Source: Kitagawia praeruptora
Lineage: Eukaryota > Streptophyta > Magnoliopsida > Apiales > Apiaceae
Assembly (NCBI GenBank): GCA_037693485.1
Contig: CM075351.1
Location: forward strand, 12,085,001 to 12,149,000
Direction: 5' to 3'
DNA length: 64,000 bases
Shown here: positions 24,657-35,448 of the stretch, piece by piece
How the letters are laid out: every line of letters starts with the position of its first letter
Position numbering within the stretch: position 1 is the first letter of the stretch
Notes under the pieces: generated by a model
What the model was told of the DNA's origin: nothing
Database searches by the model: none
The model's input: only the letters and a program-made list of their open reading frames with translations
Position numbers and translations under genes: made by a program

Positions 24657-25009
24657 AAAACATAGCATGTCCTCATGCATGACAAATAAAAATGAGGGAG
24701 AAACAAAAGCGAAAGAAACTCCCCTGAAAATATGCAACAAGGACCGGGAGCACCACTCGTGATTATCAAATCCCAACTCCAATTTACACGGCAAATAACC
24801 ACCCAATATAAGCACCAAGCACAATCGCAAAGATAACCAACAATCCAACCGTTAGTCCCATAACCAATCCGCAACAAAATTCAACACCGAAATTGCCAAC
24901 CACGAATTAAATTACCACCACATACCAAAATCAACCCAACAAAAGTATTCGACAAGCCAATATCCAACCTCCCTCAAAGCCCGCAATACACTAACTAAGG
25001 AAATAGAAA

Positions 25010-25565
25010 TAATAATAAAAAATTGTTTTTTTTAAACATAAAATAAAATAAAAATAAAAAATTAAATAACTAATCAATTAATAATAAAATCAAAAATCAA
25101 ATTTAAAGTTAATGTAAATTTAAAATGATTCTTGAATTTATAAAAATCGTTTAGTTTAGAAAATTAAAACTGAAATTCAAAAATTAAATTAAATAAGTGA
25201 ATAATAAAAAAAAATACATATCCTTAATTAGTGCCTCTTTTTTTTTTGAAAAAGATAAAATAAAATAAAATAATATAATATAAAATAAAAATTATTAACC
25301 AATTAATAATAAAATCAAAAATCAAATTTAAATTTAATGTAAATTTAAAATGATTCTTGAATTTATGAAAATCAATTAGTTTTAGAAAATGAAAAACTAA
25401 AATCAAAATTAAAAAGAATTAAATTTTTGATTTTTTTAAATAAAATAAAATAAAATAAAATAAATCACTAACCAATTAATAATAAAATCAAAAATAAAAT
25501 TTAAAATTGATTCTTAAATTTATAAAAATTGTTTAATTTAGAAAATTAAAATTTAAAATCAAAAT
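25010..25565. repeat. AT-rich imperfect tandem repeats, about 3 units
   Basis: Blocks starting near 25040, 25260 and 25440 each go from an AAATAAAATAAAA-rich head, through CAATTAATAATAAAATCAAA, to GATTCTT(G/A)AATTTAT. Unit length is about 180-215 bp with deletions. No coding capacity. Confidence 0.75.
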
Positions 25566-26352
25566 CAAAATTAAATAAGTAAATAAAAGAAATAAAACAA
25601 AAAATAAATCAAAATAAAACCAAAAATTAAAAGGAAAACAGGGGAAGGGGCTGGTAGTGTTGTGGAGTAAGAGGGCGGTGGAGAAAAAGATGTGGAGAGG
25701 AAGTGGAGGACTGTTGAATGGCGATTAGGGTTCGGGATTGAAGAAGAAGTGGTAACGGAGGCGGAGTGGAGCAGGAGAGGGTTGTGAATTGGTGTTGTGG
25801 AGATGGGTGGAGGCATGGCGAGGCGAATTGATGAGGTGAATGGAGGAAGGAGGGGAAAAGGAGATGGGCGAAAGAGGAAGTCTGTGGTGGTGGTTGCGAG
25901 GTCGACGAAAGGAGAGGAGATGGCTTCCGTACGGCGTGGCGTTGAAGGAACGGGGGGAAGGAGATGAGAGGAGTAGTGAAGGCAGGAGGAATAAAGATGA
26001 GTTGTTGGTGTTGTTGAATGACTGTGGGTGGAGATGTGTAGAGTGGAGGTAGAAGCGCGGCCGGCGCGGAATTGGTGGTGTTGGTGAAGTGGTGTTGTTG
26101 AAAGGTGAAGGAGGAGAGTTGATGTTAGAATGGAGATGGTGAAGTCGGGTGGTTGAGAGGAGGATGGAGAAGAGTTGAATGAAATGGTGAAAAAGAAGAG
26201 AGGTTGGAGGGATATTGGAGGAAAGGGGAAGGAGTTGATGACGGTTGTTGTTGGTGTTTTGGAATTGAAAGGGGAAAAAACGGCTCGGTGGAGATCGGCG
26301 TTGGACAGAAGTGCTGATCTGGGTAGTGTTGGGAGAAAAGGTCGTGTTTTTG

Positions 26353-27069
26353 TGTTAACTCGAATAACTTGTAGAAGGGGGGGTTGAATACAAGTTATAT
26401 AATCGTGTCTGATTTTTGTTTGATTATATGAACAAGAATAAACGAATGAATCAAACTCTGTTTGTATTAATAAGATCAAATACAAACTCTACCAAAGGTG
26501 TACAATACCTTTAGCAGCTGCTGACAATACAAATCTCTCTTTCTGTTTGTTTCGAATTCTCGAATACAAACCTTATACAGAGCTACGCACATTCACACTT
26601 TTTACAATGATATAGAGAGAGTATTTATAATGCTACCTATCAACTAATAACAGAAAGATATAATCTATACATGACAATGTTCTGCCTTCTAGTCGATAGT
26701 TTCCATCAATAGAAAACTCTTTCCTTCATAATATCTTCTTGCTTGTTCTTCAAACAAAGATCCTGTTTTATAGCACTTGCCAGTTTCTATAGCATCCATA
26801 ATGACATCATCAGTAACAAGACTGATATCAGGATTTCATCTTGTATCAGTATCTGATCAACCATCAGTATTAGACCATCATCAGGATTTGCCCTTTGTTC
26901 CTGACATGTAGTCTCCGATACACTGTTCATTCCTGACTAAACTGTACAGATAACTGTCTTACACATAAATCCTATATACAGTGCTAAATCCTTTATAAGA
27001 TCAGGATTACAAGAAGTATAATGTGTAAATTCTATTCTTAACATCACAACTTATGAATTATTCCTAACA
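26353..27069 (-). repeat. 3' LTR of the SIRE-like element
   Basis: 717 bp. In element orientation it begins TGTTAGGAATAATTC and ends CGAGTTAACA. It differs from the partner by about four transitions and one small indel cluster near 26715. Confidence 0.96.
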
Positions 27070-27083
27070 ATCTCCCCCTATTT
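27070..27083 (-). other. Polypurine tract of the SIRE-like element
   Basis: The minus strand reads AAATAGGGGGAGAT immediately before the 3' LTR start. Confidence 0.85.
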
Positions 27084-27286
27084 ATGCTTTAAAATCTGAA
27101 GCATAAATCTAAGTTGTAGATGTCAAAACATATAACAATACAACCAGAATAGAATTTATGAATGTAGAATTATGAAGTTAAGTACCTCCTTCTCAGATGT
27201 AGACATTTATCTAGTACTTAGAAGAAAGAATTTTAACTATTAATGCTGCTCTTCCTTTACCACTTCCTAGCTGAGATTTACCACTG

Positions 27287-30200
27287 TCACTCCTGGTTCT
27301 TTTTTTTACTTCCCTTTGTCTGCTCTTTATCTCCCCCATCTTTATCTTTATCTCCTTCAGTCTGGTGGTGTTGTTGTTGTTGTTGTTGTCTTTGAATTGT
27401 CTTTATCTCCCCCTTTTTGACATCAGCAACATTAATTCCAAGAGATTCAGAAACAGAACAAATGAGATTCATAAGAACTGCTTGATTTTCCATAATTGTG
27501 ACTTGGTTATCTTCAAGTAATTGAAGTCTTGTTTGCATAGCAATATGAGAATTCCGAATATCTTTCAAAACATCAGAATGAACTTCAATGTTGGAAGTGC
27601 TTCTAGTATCTTCAGTATCAGAATCAGAAAGAACTGTATCTTCAAGTCTTGTAGAAGAAGTTGCTTGAGTTGTATGATATTCAAGTAATAAAACCTGATT
27701 AGAAGTATCAACATCTTCATCTTTCTGATCTGGAACTGAAACATGATCATCATCTCCTTCACCAGTATTCTGTGTACTAACATCTTCAAATCCTGACTCC
27801 TCCTTAGAGTGATCAGAGACTGTTGATGTCTCAATTCTAGCTGATATTGGAAGTACATACAAAGGAACACTAGGATCATTAGGAAATTCATCTGGTACAT
27901 ATGTATCAAGAGATTGCTTTATCCTGGCACCTCTTCTGTTAAGAATTCCTGCAAGCCTCTCCTTTTACTTCTGAGCTTTAACTTCTGGCTTTGCATTGTG
28001 ATGTGCTAGGTCATTCTTCTGATACATTTTGATGAATGAATAAGTACCAGCATCCATATCGAAATTTTCAGACCAAGATTCAGGAAAAACCTGATCCCAG
28101 AAATCAAATGATGGTTTCCTAATTTTCTCTCCCTCACTATGGAGTTGATCATCCATACCCTCATTCTCACTTTGACTTACTAAAGTCAACACTCTTTCTA
28201 CCTCACCTTTTGCCTGGTCAGGAGCCAGCCGCTCAAATTGTGGATCTAAGTCCATCTTTTCAAGTGTATCACTCAAATTTAGATAAGTGCTATCATGACC
28301 TACAGAAAAATAGGGTTTAGAAGGAGTTTTTATACCTGAACTCACATGAAGAGAGGGTTCCTCATTTGGCATGTGGCTTGAGGTTTTCTCCAAGGAGTGA
28401 GCTGCTATAGTCTCTGAACCCTTACAATCATCTTCTTTCCTTTCAGAAACTACAGGCTCCAGTATACCACTTTCAGGTTCTTTACTAGACTCTGATGTCT
28501 TCAGTAATACTTCATTAGACACCATAGTTAGTACATCACCGTCTTTAAGTGTTGTTTGCTGAGACTCACCCTCAAGGTGGATAGACTCTGACTGAACAAT
28601 ATTTGTTTGATCTTCAAGAAAATCAGTCATAGTTATTCCTCCCAGATCATAGGGTATCTCACTTGCATTCTCAGTCATCACAGAAGTCTTTTCAACATCA
28701 GCTATCACAGCTTCTGAGTCATCCTTCCTCTGACTAGATGGTTCTTGTGTTGCAGTGACTGTGTTCTTATCTTTCCTACTATTCACCACTGGTGCAATAG
28801 TATCTTCTGTTGACTGCTTTCCTCTATCTACTTCCTCCAGTTGTTCACCTTGAGCTAAAACATCTTCAATAATGACATCCTTGTCAAATAAATATGCATG
28901 AAGTGATTGAAGTGCAACATGCTTTGAGAGTCCAAATTTCTTGACTAATTGTCTTCTGACAGATACATAGAAATACATCTTCATTAAGTTAAGTCTTTGA
29001 TGTAGAAGTCCATATTCATCTGGAAATAAAAGTTTTGGTACTCTTTCAACCAGAAAATCTAGAACAGGCCTTGAAAACTTCACTTTGAGAGAAATTAGTC
29101 CCATAGCCAGTCTGTATGATAATGTAGTTTCCCATGAAGAATCAATATCCAGATCTCTATTGTCAAATACTGACATAGATGTAGCTTGATTTGTAGAAAC
29201 CTGCATGATATTAGTTGGACTAGACTCTGTGTGTGTAGGTGACAATTGAATCTTTCTCCTTGTTCTCCTGATATAGTGAGCAAAAGATTTATCCTGAGAA
29301 GACTCAAGAGGTGTAGACACAGAAGTGATCTTGGGATGAGATCTTTGTTCAATAGACACAGTCTTTTGAGAGACAGTATCCAGTAACTGTTTTCCCTTTT
29401 TAAGAACTACAGCCTTTTGGGAGACTGCAGCCTGACTGTGACTAGGTTTTTCATCTCTTTGCTCTAACAGAGAAAGTTGAATTGCAGCCTTCAATTCTGC
29501 TCTCTCAGCAAGAGTTAAATCATCATCATCTTCACTAGAATTACTACTACTACTTGACACAACAAATCTTCTCTTCCTTACAACTGATGTCTTTTGAGAA
29601 ACACCAGAGGTTGGTTTCTTTGAAACAATAGGCTGTGGATCAAAATTTGGTTCTTGAATTGTTTCAGAGACTATGATGTTTTGGGCTACTTGGGTAGACA
29701 CAGGTGGGTTCTCCTCCAATTGAGATTCCTGAGCATTTCACCACAAAAAAAAAGAAGAATTGTAGAGAGTAGGAAGATGAGTTTTAAGAATTACCTGAAA
29801 ATGATGTGGATAATGAATTGCAGGTATTTCATCTAGATTCTTTTCATTGTCCTTCTTTGTAATGTCAGAGAAAATTCTCTTTTGCTGTTCATAAGAAGAA
29901 ACACAATGTTCTCTACCAAATCTAGTTTCAACATCAGAAATGAAATGGTTAACAAACATTTGCATAAATCTATGATAATAAACCATTTTCCTGTTTTGAT
30001 CTCTTGACCCAAGTTTAATACTCATCTGACTTAAGATAATATGACCAATGTTAATTACTCTGTCATAAAGCAAACTATAAGCAATATGTGATGTAACAGA
30101 AGTAATTTGCTGAAAAGAACTACATTTGCCAGTAAAACATTTAGCAATTTGATCAAAGTAAAAAGACCATTCCTTTCTAAGAAAAGACCTATTCAACTGG

Positions 30201-30619
30201 CTCATGTTGTCTAGAGGTCCACTATAACCTAATTCAGACAACATAATTCTTATATTATCATCAGATGGTTCACTTGCATAACTATCAGTAACAGGTAAGC
30301 AAAGTACTGAATTAACAACAGATTCAGTAATGTCAAATGAATCTTGTCCTAAATGTAGAACAATCTTACCTGATTGACTCTGAGTAGAATCAATTACCTC
30401 AGCATTTTCCCAAGCTTGTGAAACATCTACTTGATTAATATGTGGAGATGCTGTCAATGCATAACTTAATTGTCCATACGCCAGAAAGTCCATGATTGGA
30501 TGAAAATCAGATGTCACTCCTTCCTTGTTGGTGATAGCTGCTACATGATTATTTGTCATAAAATCAAAGTCACCAAACTTGAAGGCTACTGACTTAGGTA
30601 ATTTTCTCTGAGCTGCCAT
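27287..30619 (-). pseudogene. SIRE env-like gene, spliced, with one premature stop
   Basis: The start is ATG at 30619. Exon 1 (30619-29795, 275 codons) begins MAAQRKLPKSVAFKFGDFDF, as in the extra ORFs of SIRE-group elements. A 66-nt intron (29794-29729) has a CAG|GTAATT donor and a TGCTCAG acceptor, phase 0. It removes a TGA that otherwise splits the frame. Exon 2 continues from 29728 in the same frame with acidic, S/E/Q-rich sequence. A TAA at 27965-27967 interrupts it, but the same frame reads on to 27287 with a Q-rich, K-rich tail (QQQQQQ near 27370). The intact product would be about 1090 residues. I see no clear signal peptide or strong membrane segment, so a true envelope role is unproven. 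The name follows the family's position-based convention. Confidence 0.8.
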
Positions 30620-32104
30620 TTTTGATCTGAAAAGAACTTGAAAAATTCTTGAAATGGATTAGTGATTTTGAAAACTCAAGAGTGGTTTTTGCTTTAGAGA
30701 ATGTAAAATTAGAGAAAGCAATTACACGATTAGAGTTTCAAAACAAAAATATTTCACAAATCTTTCAGACCACTATCCCACGTTGACACGTAGATTGACA
30801 GGTGTCAGTCCCTGAAAAATGCGGTTACCCACGATTTTTGGAAAATAAAATCCAAAATTGATTTTCATGAAATAAATCAGGGTATAAATAATCAATACTT
30901 ATCAGCTTCCTTTTCCTGTTGACCACTCATCAAAATAATCACAAAATACAATGTGATTTAAAAATATAATAATTCTCAAATCCTGATGGTCACACATGAA
31001 ATCCTGACCAATATCATCAGAGACTAAATATGGAGTTTCCACGTGGCATTTTTCTTTTATCTGAAAAAGAAATAAACAATTAATCTGAACAAAAATCAAT
31101 TGGTTAGATATTTTCAATATTTCTTGAAAACAAGAAATACAGTCACACGGAATAATTAGCATTTGACTTCATTAAGACTTCCAAGTGACTGATCAGCTTC
31201 TCACGTCTTTCTTTAAAAGAAACCGACGCCTTATGCCATTCTCCATAAACCTTTCAATCTCTTTTCTTCTCAACAATGCTCCTCAAACCAAAATTCCATT
31301 CAAACCCATTCTTTAGATCTTTCTTGGTCGATGAACATCCTGTTCTTGATCATCTCTTTGAACAGACAACTCTTCTCATCGAACTAATCATGGATGGATT
31401 GGTTTTTGATAATATCCAAAGGTTTCTCCTAGAACGTCCATCTGTTGGATACAATCTTTCCCTAACCTCCTCAAAACTTGAGGATGAAGAATTTGGCCGA
31501 GAGTCGGAGGTTGATCTTGATGGAGATGCTATTCATTTAAGTTAGCTGCTCTCATTCAAGTCGCCCAGACAAGGAATCCAAGAATAGACGAGGCTTTTCA
31601 AATCCCCTGATGGATTTCTTGAGATGCTCCTTGTCCTCTACCTCAGAATTCATATCAATAGACAAGTATAGAATTATCAGTAGAAATTAGACAAAAAGAT
31701 GTTGTATTTCATTTCCATATATGTAATGATTTCAATTAATGAAAATACAATTTCTTGTTATCTACTTGTCTTTTGATTATTGAATGATGTATAAATTATC
31801 AGTATGCAAATAACAAAACTTGCTGGCATAGACTTAACACATCAAAGAATTAGATTACTACACAAAGTAAACGTCAGAATCTGAAACAATTTTCATAATC
31901 CTGATACTGATACAATACTGATGACGTCAGCATCCAGATAACAAATCTAATCCTGATGATTATTAACAAGTCTATCATTCTGAAATTTATCAAGGCAAAG
32001 TGTTATAGCTAAAACATTTAACAATCAAATATAGATCCTGACAAGAATATCAAGTCTATAAGCTAAAAACAACATACCTTGCTACTTTTGCAGATGTTAA
32101 AGAT
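30620..32104 (-). other. Spacer between pol and env-like gene
   Basis: About 1.5 kb with no minus-strand gene. It holds a plus-strand ORF (31276-31545) and AT-rich sequence. The presumed promoter or splice leader for the env-like message should lie here, but I see no decisive motif. Confidence 0.6.
31276..31545 (+). CDS. Small antisense ORF in the SIRE spacer, hypothetical
   Basis: An 89-codon plus-strand frame, opposite to gag-pol, with ATG after a CT-rich leader (CAATCTCTTTTCTTCTCAAC). The peptide is balanced and non-repetitive, with an acidic tail (KLEDEEFGRESEVDLDGDA). It is the only good frame in a 1.5-kb spacer. No family recognised. It could be a chance frame. Support would come from conservation of the frame in sister copies of the element. 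Confidence 0.35.
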   Translation: MLLKPKFHSNPFFRSFLVDEHPVLDHLFEQTTLLIELIMDGLVFDNIQRFLLERPSVGYNLSLTSSKLEDEEFGRESEVDLDGDAIHLS

Positions 32105-35100
32105 TTAAAAATTTAACATTCCTAACTCACTTACTAGTCTACTGAACGTAGTCTCATCAAGTGGTTTAGTTAGAATATCTGCAAGCTGTTTGTCAGTAGG
32201 AACAAAATGAAGTTCCACAGTACCATTCTCAATATGTTCTCTAATAAAATGATACCTGACATCAATGTGCTTAGTCCTTGAATGTTGAACTGGATTTTCT
32301 GCAATTTTAATAGCACTAGTATTATCACAAAACATAGGAATATTACTAAGTGTCATACCATAATCCATCAACTGATTTCTTATCCAAAGGAGCTGTGCAC
32401 AACAACTGCCTGCTGCTATGTACTCAGCTTCTGCAGTTGAGGTTGAAACAGATTGTTGCTTCTTGCTTGCCCAAGAAATCAATCTATTTCCCAAGAATTG
32501 ACATGTACCTGTAGTGCTTTTCCTGTCTATCTTACACCCTGCATAATCAGAGTCTGAATAGCCAATTAGAAAGAAATCAGATTCTCTAGGATACCACAAA
32601 CCAAGATTTTGAGTTCCTTTGAGATATCTAAAAATTCTCTTCACAGCAATTAAATGAGATTCCTTAGGATCACTTTGGAATCTAGCACATAAACAGGTAG
32701 AAAACATTATATCTGGCCTACTTGCAGTTAGATATAACAATGAGCCTATCATGCCTCTATAACTAGTATTATCCACACTCTTCCCTTTAGGATCAGAGTC
32801 TAGTTTAGTGGCTGCTGCCATGGGTGTTTTTGCAACTGCACAGTCTTGAAAGTCAAACCTTCTTAAAAGATCTTTGATATACTTTGACTGATTAATGAAA
32901 ATACCAGTCTCAGTCTGTTTGACCTGCAAGCCTAAGAAATAATTTAATTCACCCATCATGCTCATCTGATACTTAGACTGCATAAGCTTGCTAAACTTAG
33001 CACACAACTTTTCATTAGTAGAACCAAAAATAATATCATCAACATAAACTTGAACTAAAAGCAATTCACCTTTTATCTTTCTAAAGAATAGAGTTTTGTC
33101 AATTGTACCTCTTGTGAAGCCATTTTCAAGAAGAAATTTAGACAAAGTCTCATACCATGCTCTTGGTGCCTGCTTTAGTCCATAGAGTGCCTTGTCAAGT
33201 TTGTAGACATGATTTGGTAACTTTGGATCAACAAATCCAGGTGGCTGTTCCACATACACTTCCTCATCAAGTTTGCCATTTAGAAAAGCACTCTTTACAT
33301 CCATCTGATATACTTTGAATTTTGAATGAGCTGCAAATGCAAGAAACATTCTGATTGCTTCCAATCTTGCTACAGGTGCAAAGGTCTCATCATAATCAAT
33401 GCCTTCTTCCTGAGAATAACCCTTGGCCACCAGTCTTGCTTTGTTTCTTACAATCATACCAGATTCATCTAGCTTGTTTCTGAAAACCCATCTTGCACCA
33501 ACAATAGATCTATCTTTAGGTATTGGTACCAGTTTCCAAACTTTGTTTCTCTCAAACTCATTTAACTCCTCCTGCATTGCAATTACCCAATCAGGATCTT
33601 GTAAGGCTTCTTCAACCTTCTTAGGTTCATTCTTTGATAGAAAGCAACTATACAAGCATTCATTTTGAATTGATCTTCTAGTTCGAACACCACTATTTGG
33701 ATCACCAATTATCAAATCTTCAGTATGATCCTTTGTCCATTTTCTAACAGGTGGTAGATTAACTCTGCTAGTCTCTCCCCCTAAGTTAGTGGTATCTCTT
33801 GTAGAAGAATTCTCTCTACCTTCAAAAACTCTCCTTTGATCAATAGAATCAGTAGATTCCATATTGCTGCTAGTTACTGATCTTTCCTCAGTTGACTCTG
33901 AAAGATCAGTTCCTGATGGAGTAGACTCTGAAACGTCAATTCCTGATGGAATAGACTCTGAAAGGCTAGTCTGCTCCTGATGAACACTGTGTTCTCTTTG
34001 ATTTATTTGCTCCCCCTCAACAGTAGCATTCCTTTGAGAAGCAATAGAAATTCCTTCTGGAGAACCTTCATCATCACTGGAGAGTATCTCAGAATTCTTC
34101 ATATTTTCAAATTCCAATTTGTCATGGCTTTCATCAGTTTGCAAAATTCCAAATTTCTTATCATCAAATGCAACATGAATTGATTCCATAACAATGTGAG
34201 TTCTGAGATTATAAACCTTGAAGGCCTTAGATGCTGAATATCCTAGAAAAATTGCTTCATCCGATTTGGCTTCAAATTTTCCAAGTTGTTCTGGATGAAC
34301 TTTTAGGACATAGCATTTGCATCCAAAGATGTGAAAGTATTTCACACTTGGTTTCTTTCCTTTGATCATCTCATAGGGAGTTTTTCCATGACTATTTACC
34401 AAGGTACAATTTTGAGTGAAACATGCAGTGTTAATAGCTTCTGCCCAAAAGTAGGTTGGAAGTTTTGCATCTGCAAGCATGGTTCTTGCTGCCTCTATGA
34501 GTGTCCTGTTCTTTCTTTCCACTACACCATTCTGTTGAGGTGTACCAGGTGCAGAAAACTGTTGAGTGATTCCATTGTCTGCACAAAACCCCTCCATTGT
34601 AGAATTCTTGAATTCTGTACCATTGTCACTTCTAAGTACTTTGACTTTGTACTCAGAGTTATTATGAATATTCTTGATGAGTTCAATGATTTGCTGAGGA
34701 GCTTCATCCTTCTTGTGTAGAAAGAACACCCATGTGAACCTTGTGAAATCATCCACCATAACTAGAGCATATCTTTTCTTGCTGATAGACATAATGTTTA
34801 CTGGACCAAACAGATCAAGATGTAGCATGTGAAATGGTTCAGTAATTGAATTTTCAGTCTTGCTCTTGAAAGTGGTTCTTCTTTGCTTTCCAAGCTGACA
34901 TGCATCACAAAGTCCATCTTGCACAAAATTTGCCTGTGGTAGGCCTCTCACCAAATTGTGCTTAAAAAGTTGATTAAGCTTCTTGAAATTAAGATGTGAG
35001 AGCTTCTTGTGCCAATTCCAGCTTTCATCACTTGTTGCTTTGCTGTAGAGACATCTAACAATTCCTTTAGATGTATCACTTAAGCTGGCTTCATATATGT

Positions 35101-35437
35101 TACCATGTCTTTGACCAGTTAGAACAATGTCTCCATTCTGCATATTCAAGATTTTGCATCCTTCTCTGTCAAAGATTGATTTGTAACCTTTATCACCCAG
35201 TTGACTTATGCTTAAAAGAGTATGTTTCAAGCCTTCAACCAGTGCTACATTTTCTATGATGACATTCCCCAAAACAATGGAGCCATATCCCAGAGTTTCT
35301 CCTTTGTTGCCATCTCCAAAAGATATTTCTGGGCCAGCTTTCCTCTCAAACTTTGTCAGCAGGGACTTCTTTCCAGTCATATGTCCAGAGCATCCACTAT
35401 CCAAGATAATTGAATGCTTCTTTCCTGTGCCCTGCAA
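32105..35437 (-). CDS. pol: SIRE-like copia pol: protease, integrase, RT, RNase H (open)
   Basis: An open minus-strand frame of 1110 codons. The first codon in the frame is a TTG at 35437, so translation must come from gag upstream. Domains in order: aspartic protease (ILDSGCSGHMTG, residues about 10-21); HHCC zinc region (WHKKLSHLNF then CDACQLGKQ); integrase core (LDLFGPV, DDFTRFTWVF, RSDNGTEF, QQNGVVERKNRT); hinge with SES-rich repeats; RT (NKARLVAKGYSQEEGIDYDE, MDVKSAFLNG, catalytic YVDD); RNase H (YSDSDYAG, STAEAEYIAA, ADILTKPL). Catalytic motifs look intact. It would supply replication and insertion functions for this element and relatives. The gag frame ends nearby in another frame, so expression needs a frameshift, or this copy lost one base near 35448. 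Confidence 0.95.
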   Translation of the reverse strand: MQGTGKKHSIILDSGCSGHMTGKKSLLTKFERKAGPEISFGDGNKGETLGYGSIVLGNVIIENVALVEGLKHTLLSISQLGDKGYKSIFDREGCKILNMQNGDIVLTGQRHGNIYEASLSDTSKGIVRCLYSKATSDESWNWHKKLSHLNFKKLNQLFKHNLVRGLPQANFVQDGLCDACQLGKQRRTTFKSKTENSITEPFHMLHLDLFGPVNIMSISKKRYALVMVDDFTRFTWVFFLHKKDEAPQQIIELIKNIHNNSEYKVKVLRSDNGTEFKNSTMEGFCADNGITQQFSAPGTPQQNGVVERKNRTLIEAARTMLADAKLPTYFWAEAINTACFTQNCTLVNSHGKTPYEMIKGKKPSVKYFHIFGCKCYVLKVHPEQLGKFEAKSDEAIFLGYSASKAFKVYNLRTHIVMESIHVAFDDKKFGILQTDESHDKLEFENMKNSEILSSDDEGSPEGISIASQRNATVEGEQINQREHSVHQEQTSLSESIPSGIDVSESTPSGTDLSESTEERSVTSSNMESTDSIDQRRVFEGRENSSTRDTTNLGGETSRVNLPPVRKWTKDHTEDLIIGDPNSGVRTRRSIQNECLYSCFLSKNEPKKVEEALQDPDWVIAMQEELNEFERNKVWKLVPIPKDRSIVGARWVFRNKLDESGMIVRNKARLVAKGYSQEEGIDYDETFAPVARLEAIRMFLAFAAHSKFKVYQMDVKSAFLNGKLDEEVYVEQPPGFVDPKLPNHVYKLDKALYGLKQAPRAWYETLSKFLLENGFTRGTIDKTLFFRKIKGELLLVQVYVDDIIFGSTNEKLCAKFSKLMQSKYQMSMMGELNYFLGLQVKQTETGIFINQSKYIKDLLRRFDFQDCAVAKTPMAAATKLDSDPKGKSVDNTSYRGMIGSLLYLTASRPDIMFSTCLCARFQSDPKESHLIAVKRIFRYLKGTQNLGLWYPRESDFFLIGYSDSDYAGCKIDRKSTTGTCQFLGNRLISWASKKQQSVSTSTAEAEYIAAGSCCAQLLWIRNQLMDYGMTLSNIPMFCDNTSAIKIAENPVQHSRTKHIDVRYHFIREHIENGTVELHFVPTDKQLADILTKPLDETTFSRLVSELGMLNF

Positions 35438-35448
35438 ACAAAAAGTAA

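Larger units (their letters stand above)
22923..26347 (-). other. 3' internal region of the Athila-like element, no coding capacity
   Basis: About 3.4 kb with no credible protein. It contains a CA-rich, repeat-poor stretch (22940-24390), a (GT)n tract (24397-24419), a second polypurine-like site (24644-24656), AT-rich tandem repeats (25010-25565) and a purine-rich, GGA/GTTG-rich block (25620-26347). A 304-codon minus-strand frame over the last block is low complexity (S/T/P-rich) and starts inside the SIRE LTR, so I do not call it a gene. Confidence 0.7.

Noticed and set aside
25571..26485. 304-codon minus-strand frame
   Set aside because: Low-complexity S/T/P/H composition, starts inside the SIRE LTR and crosses the insertion junction. 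It is an artefact of a purine-rich strand.
27287..30619. True viral envelope gene
   Set aside because: The position matches SIRE env-like genes, but I see no convincing signal peptide, membrane anchor or glycoprotein features.
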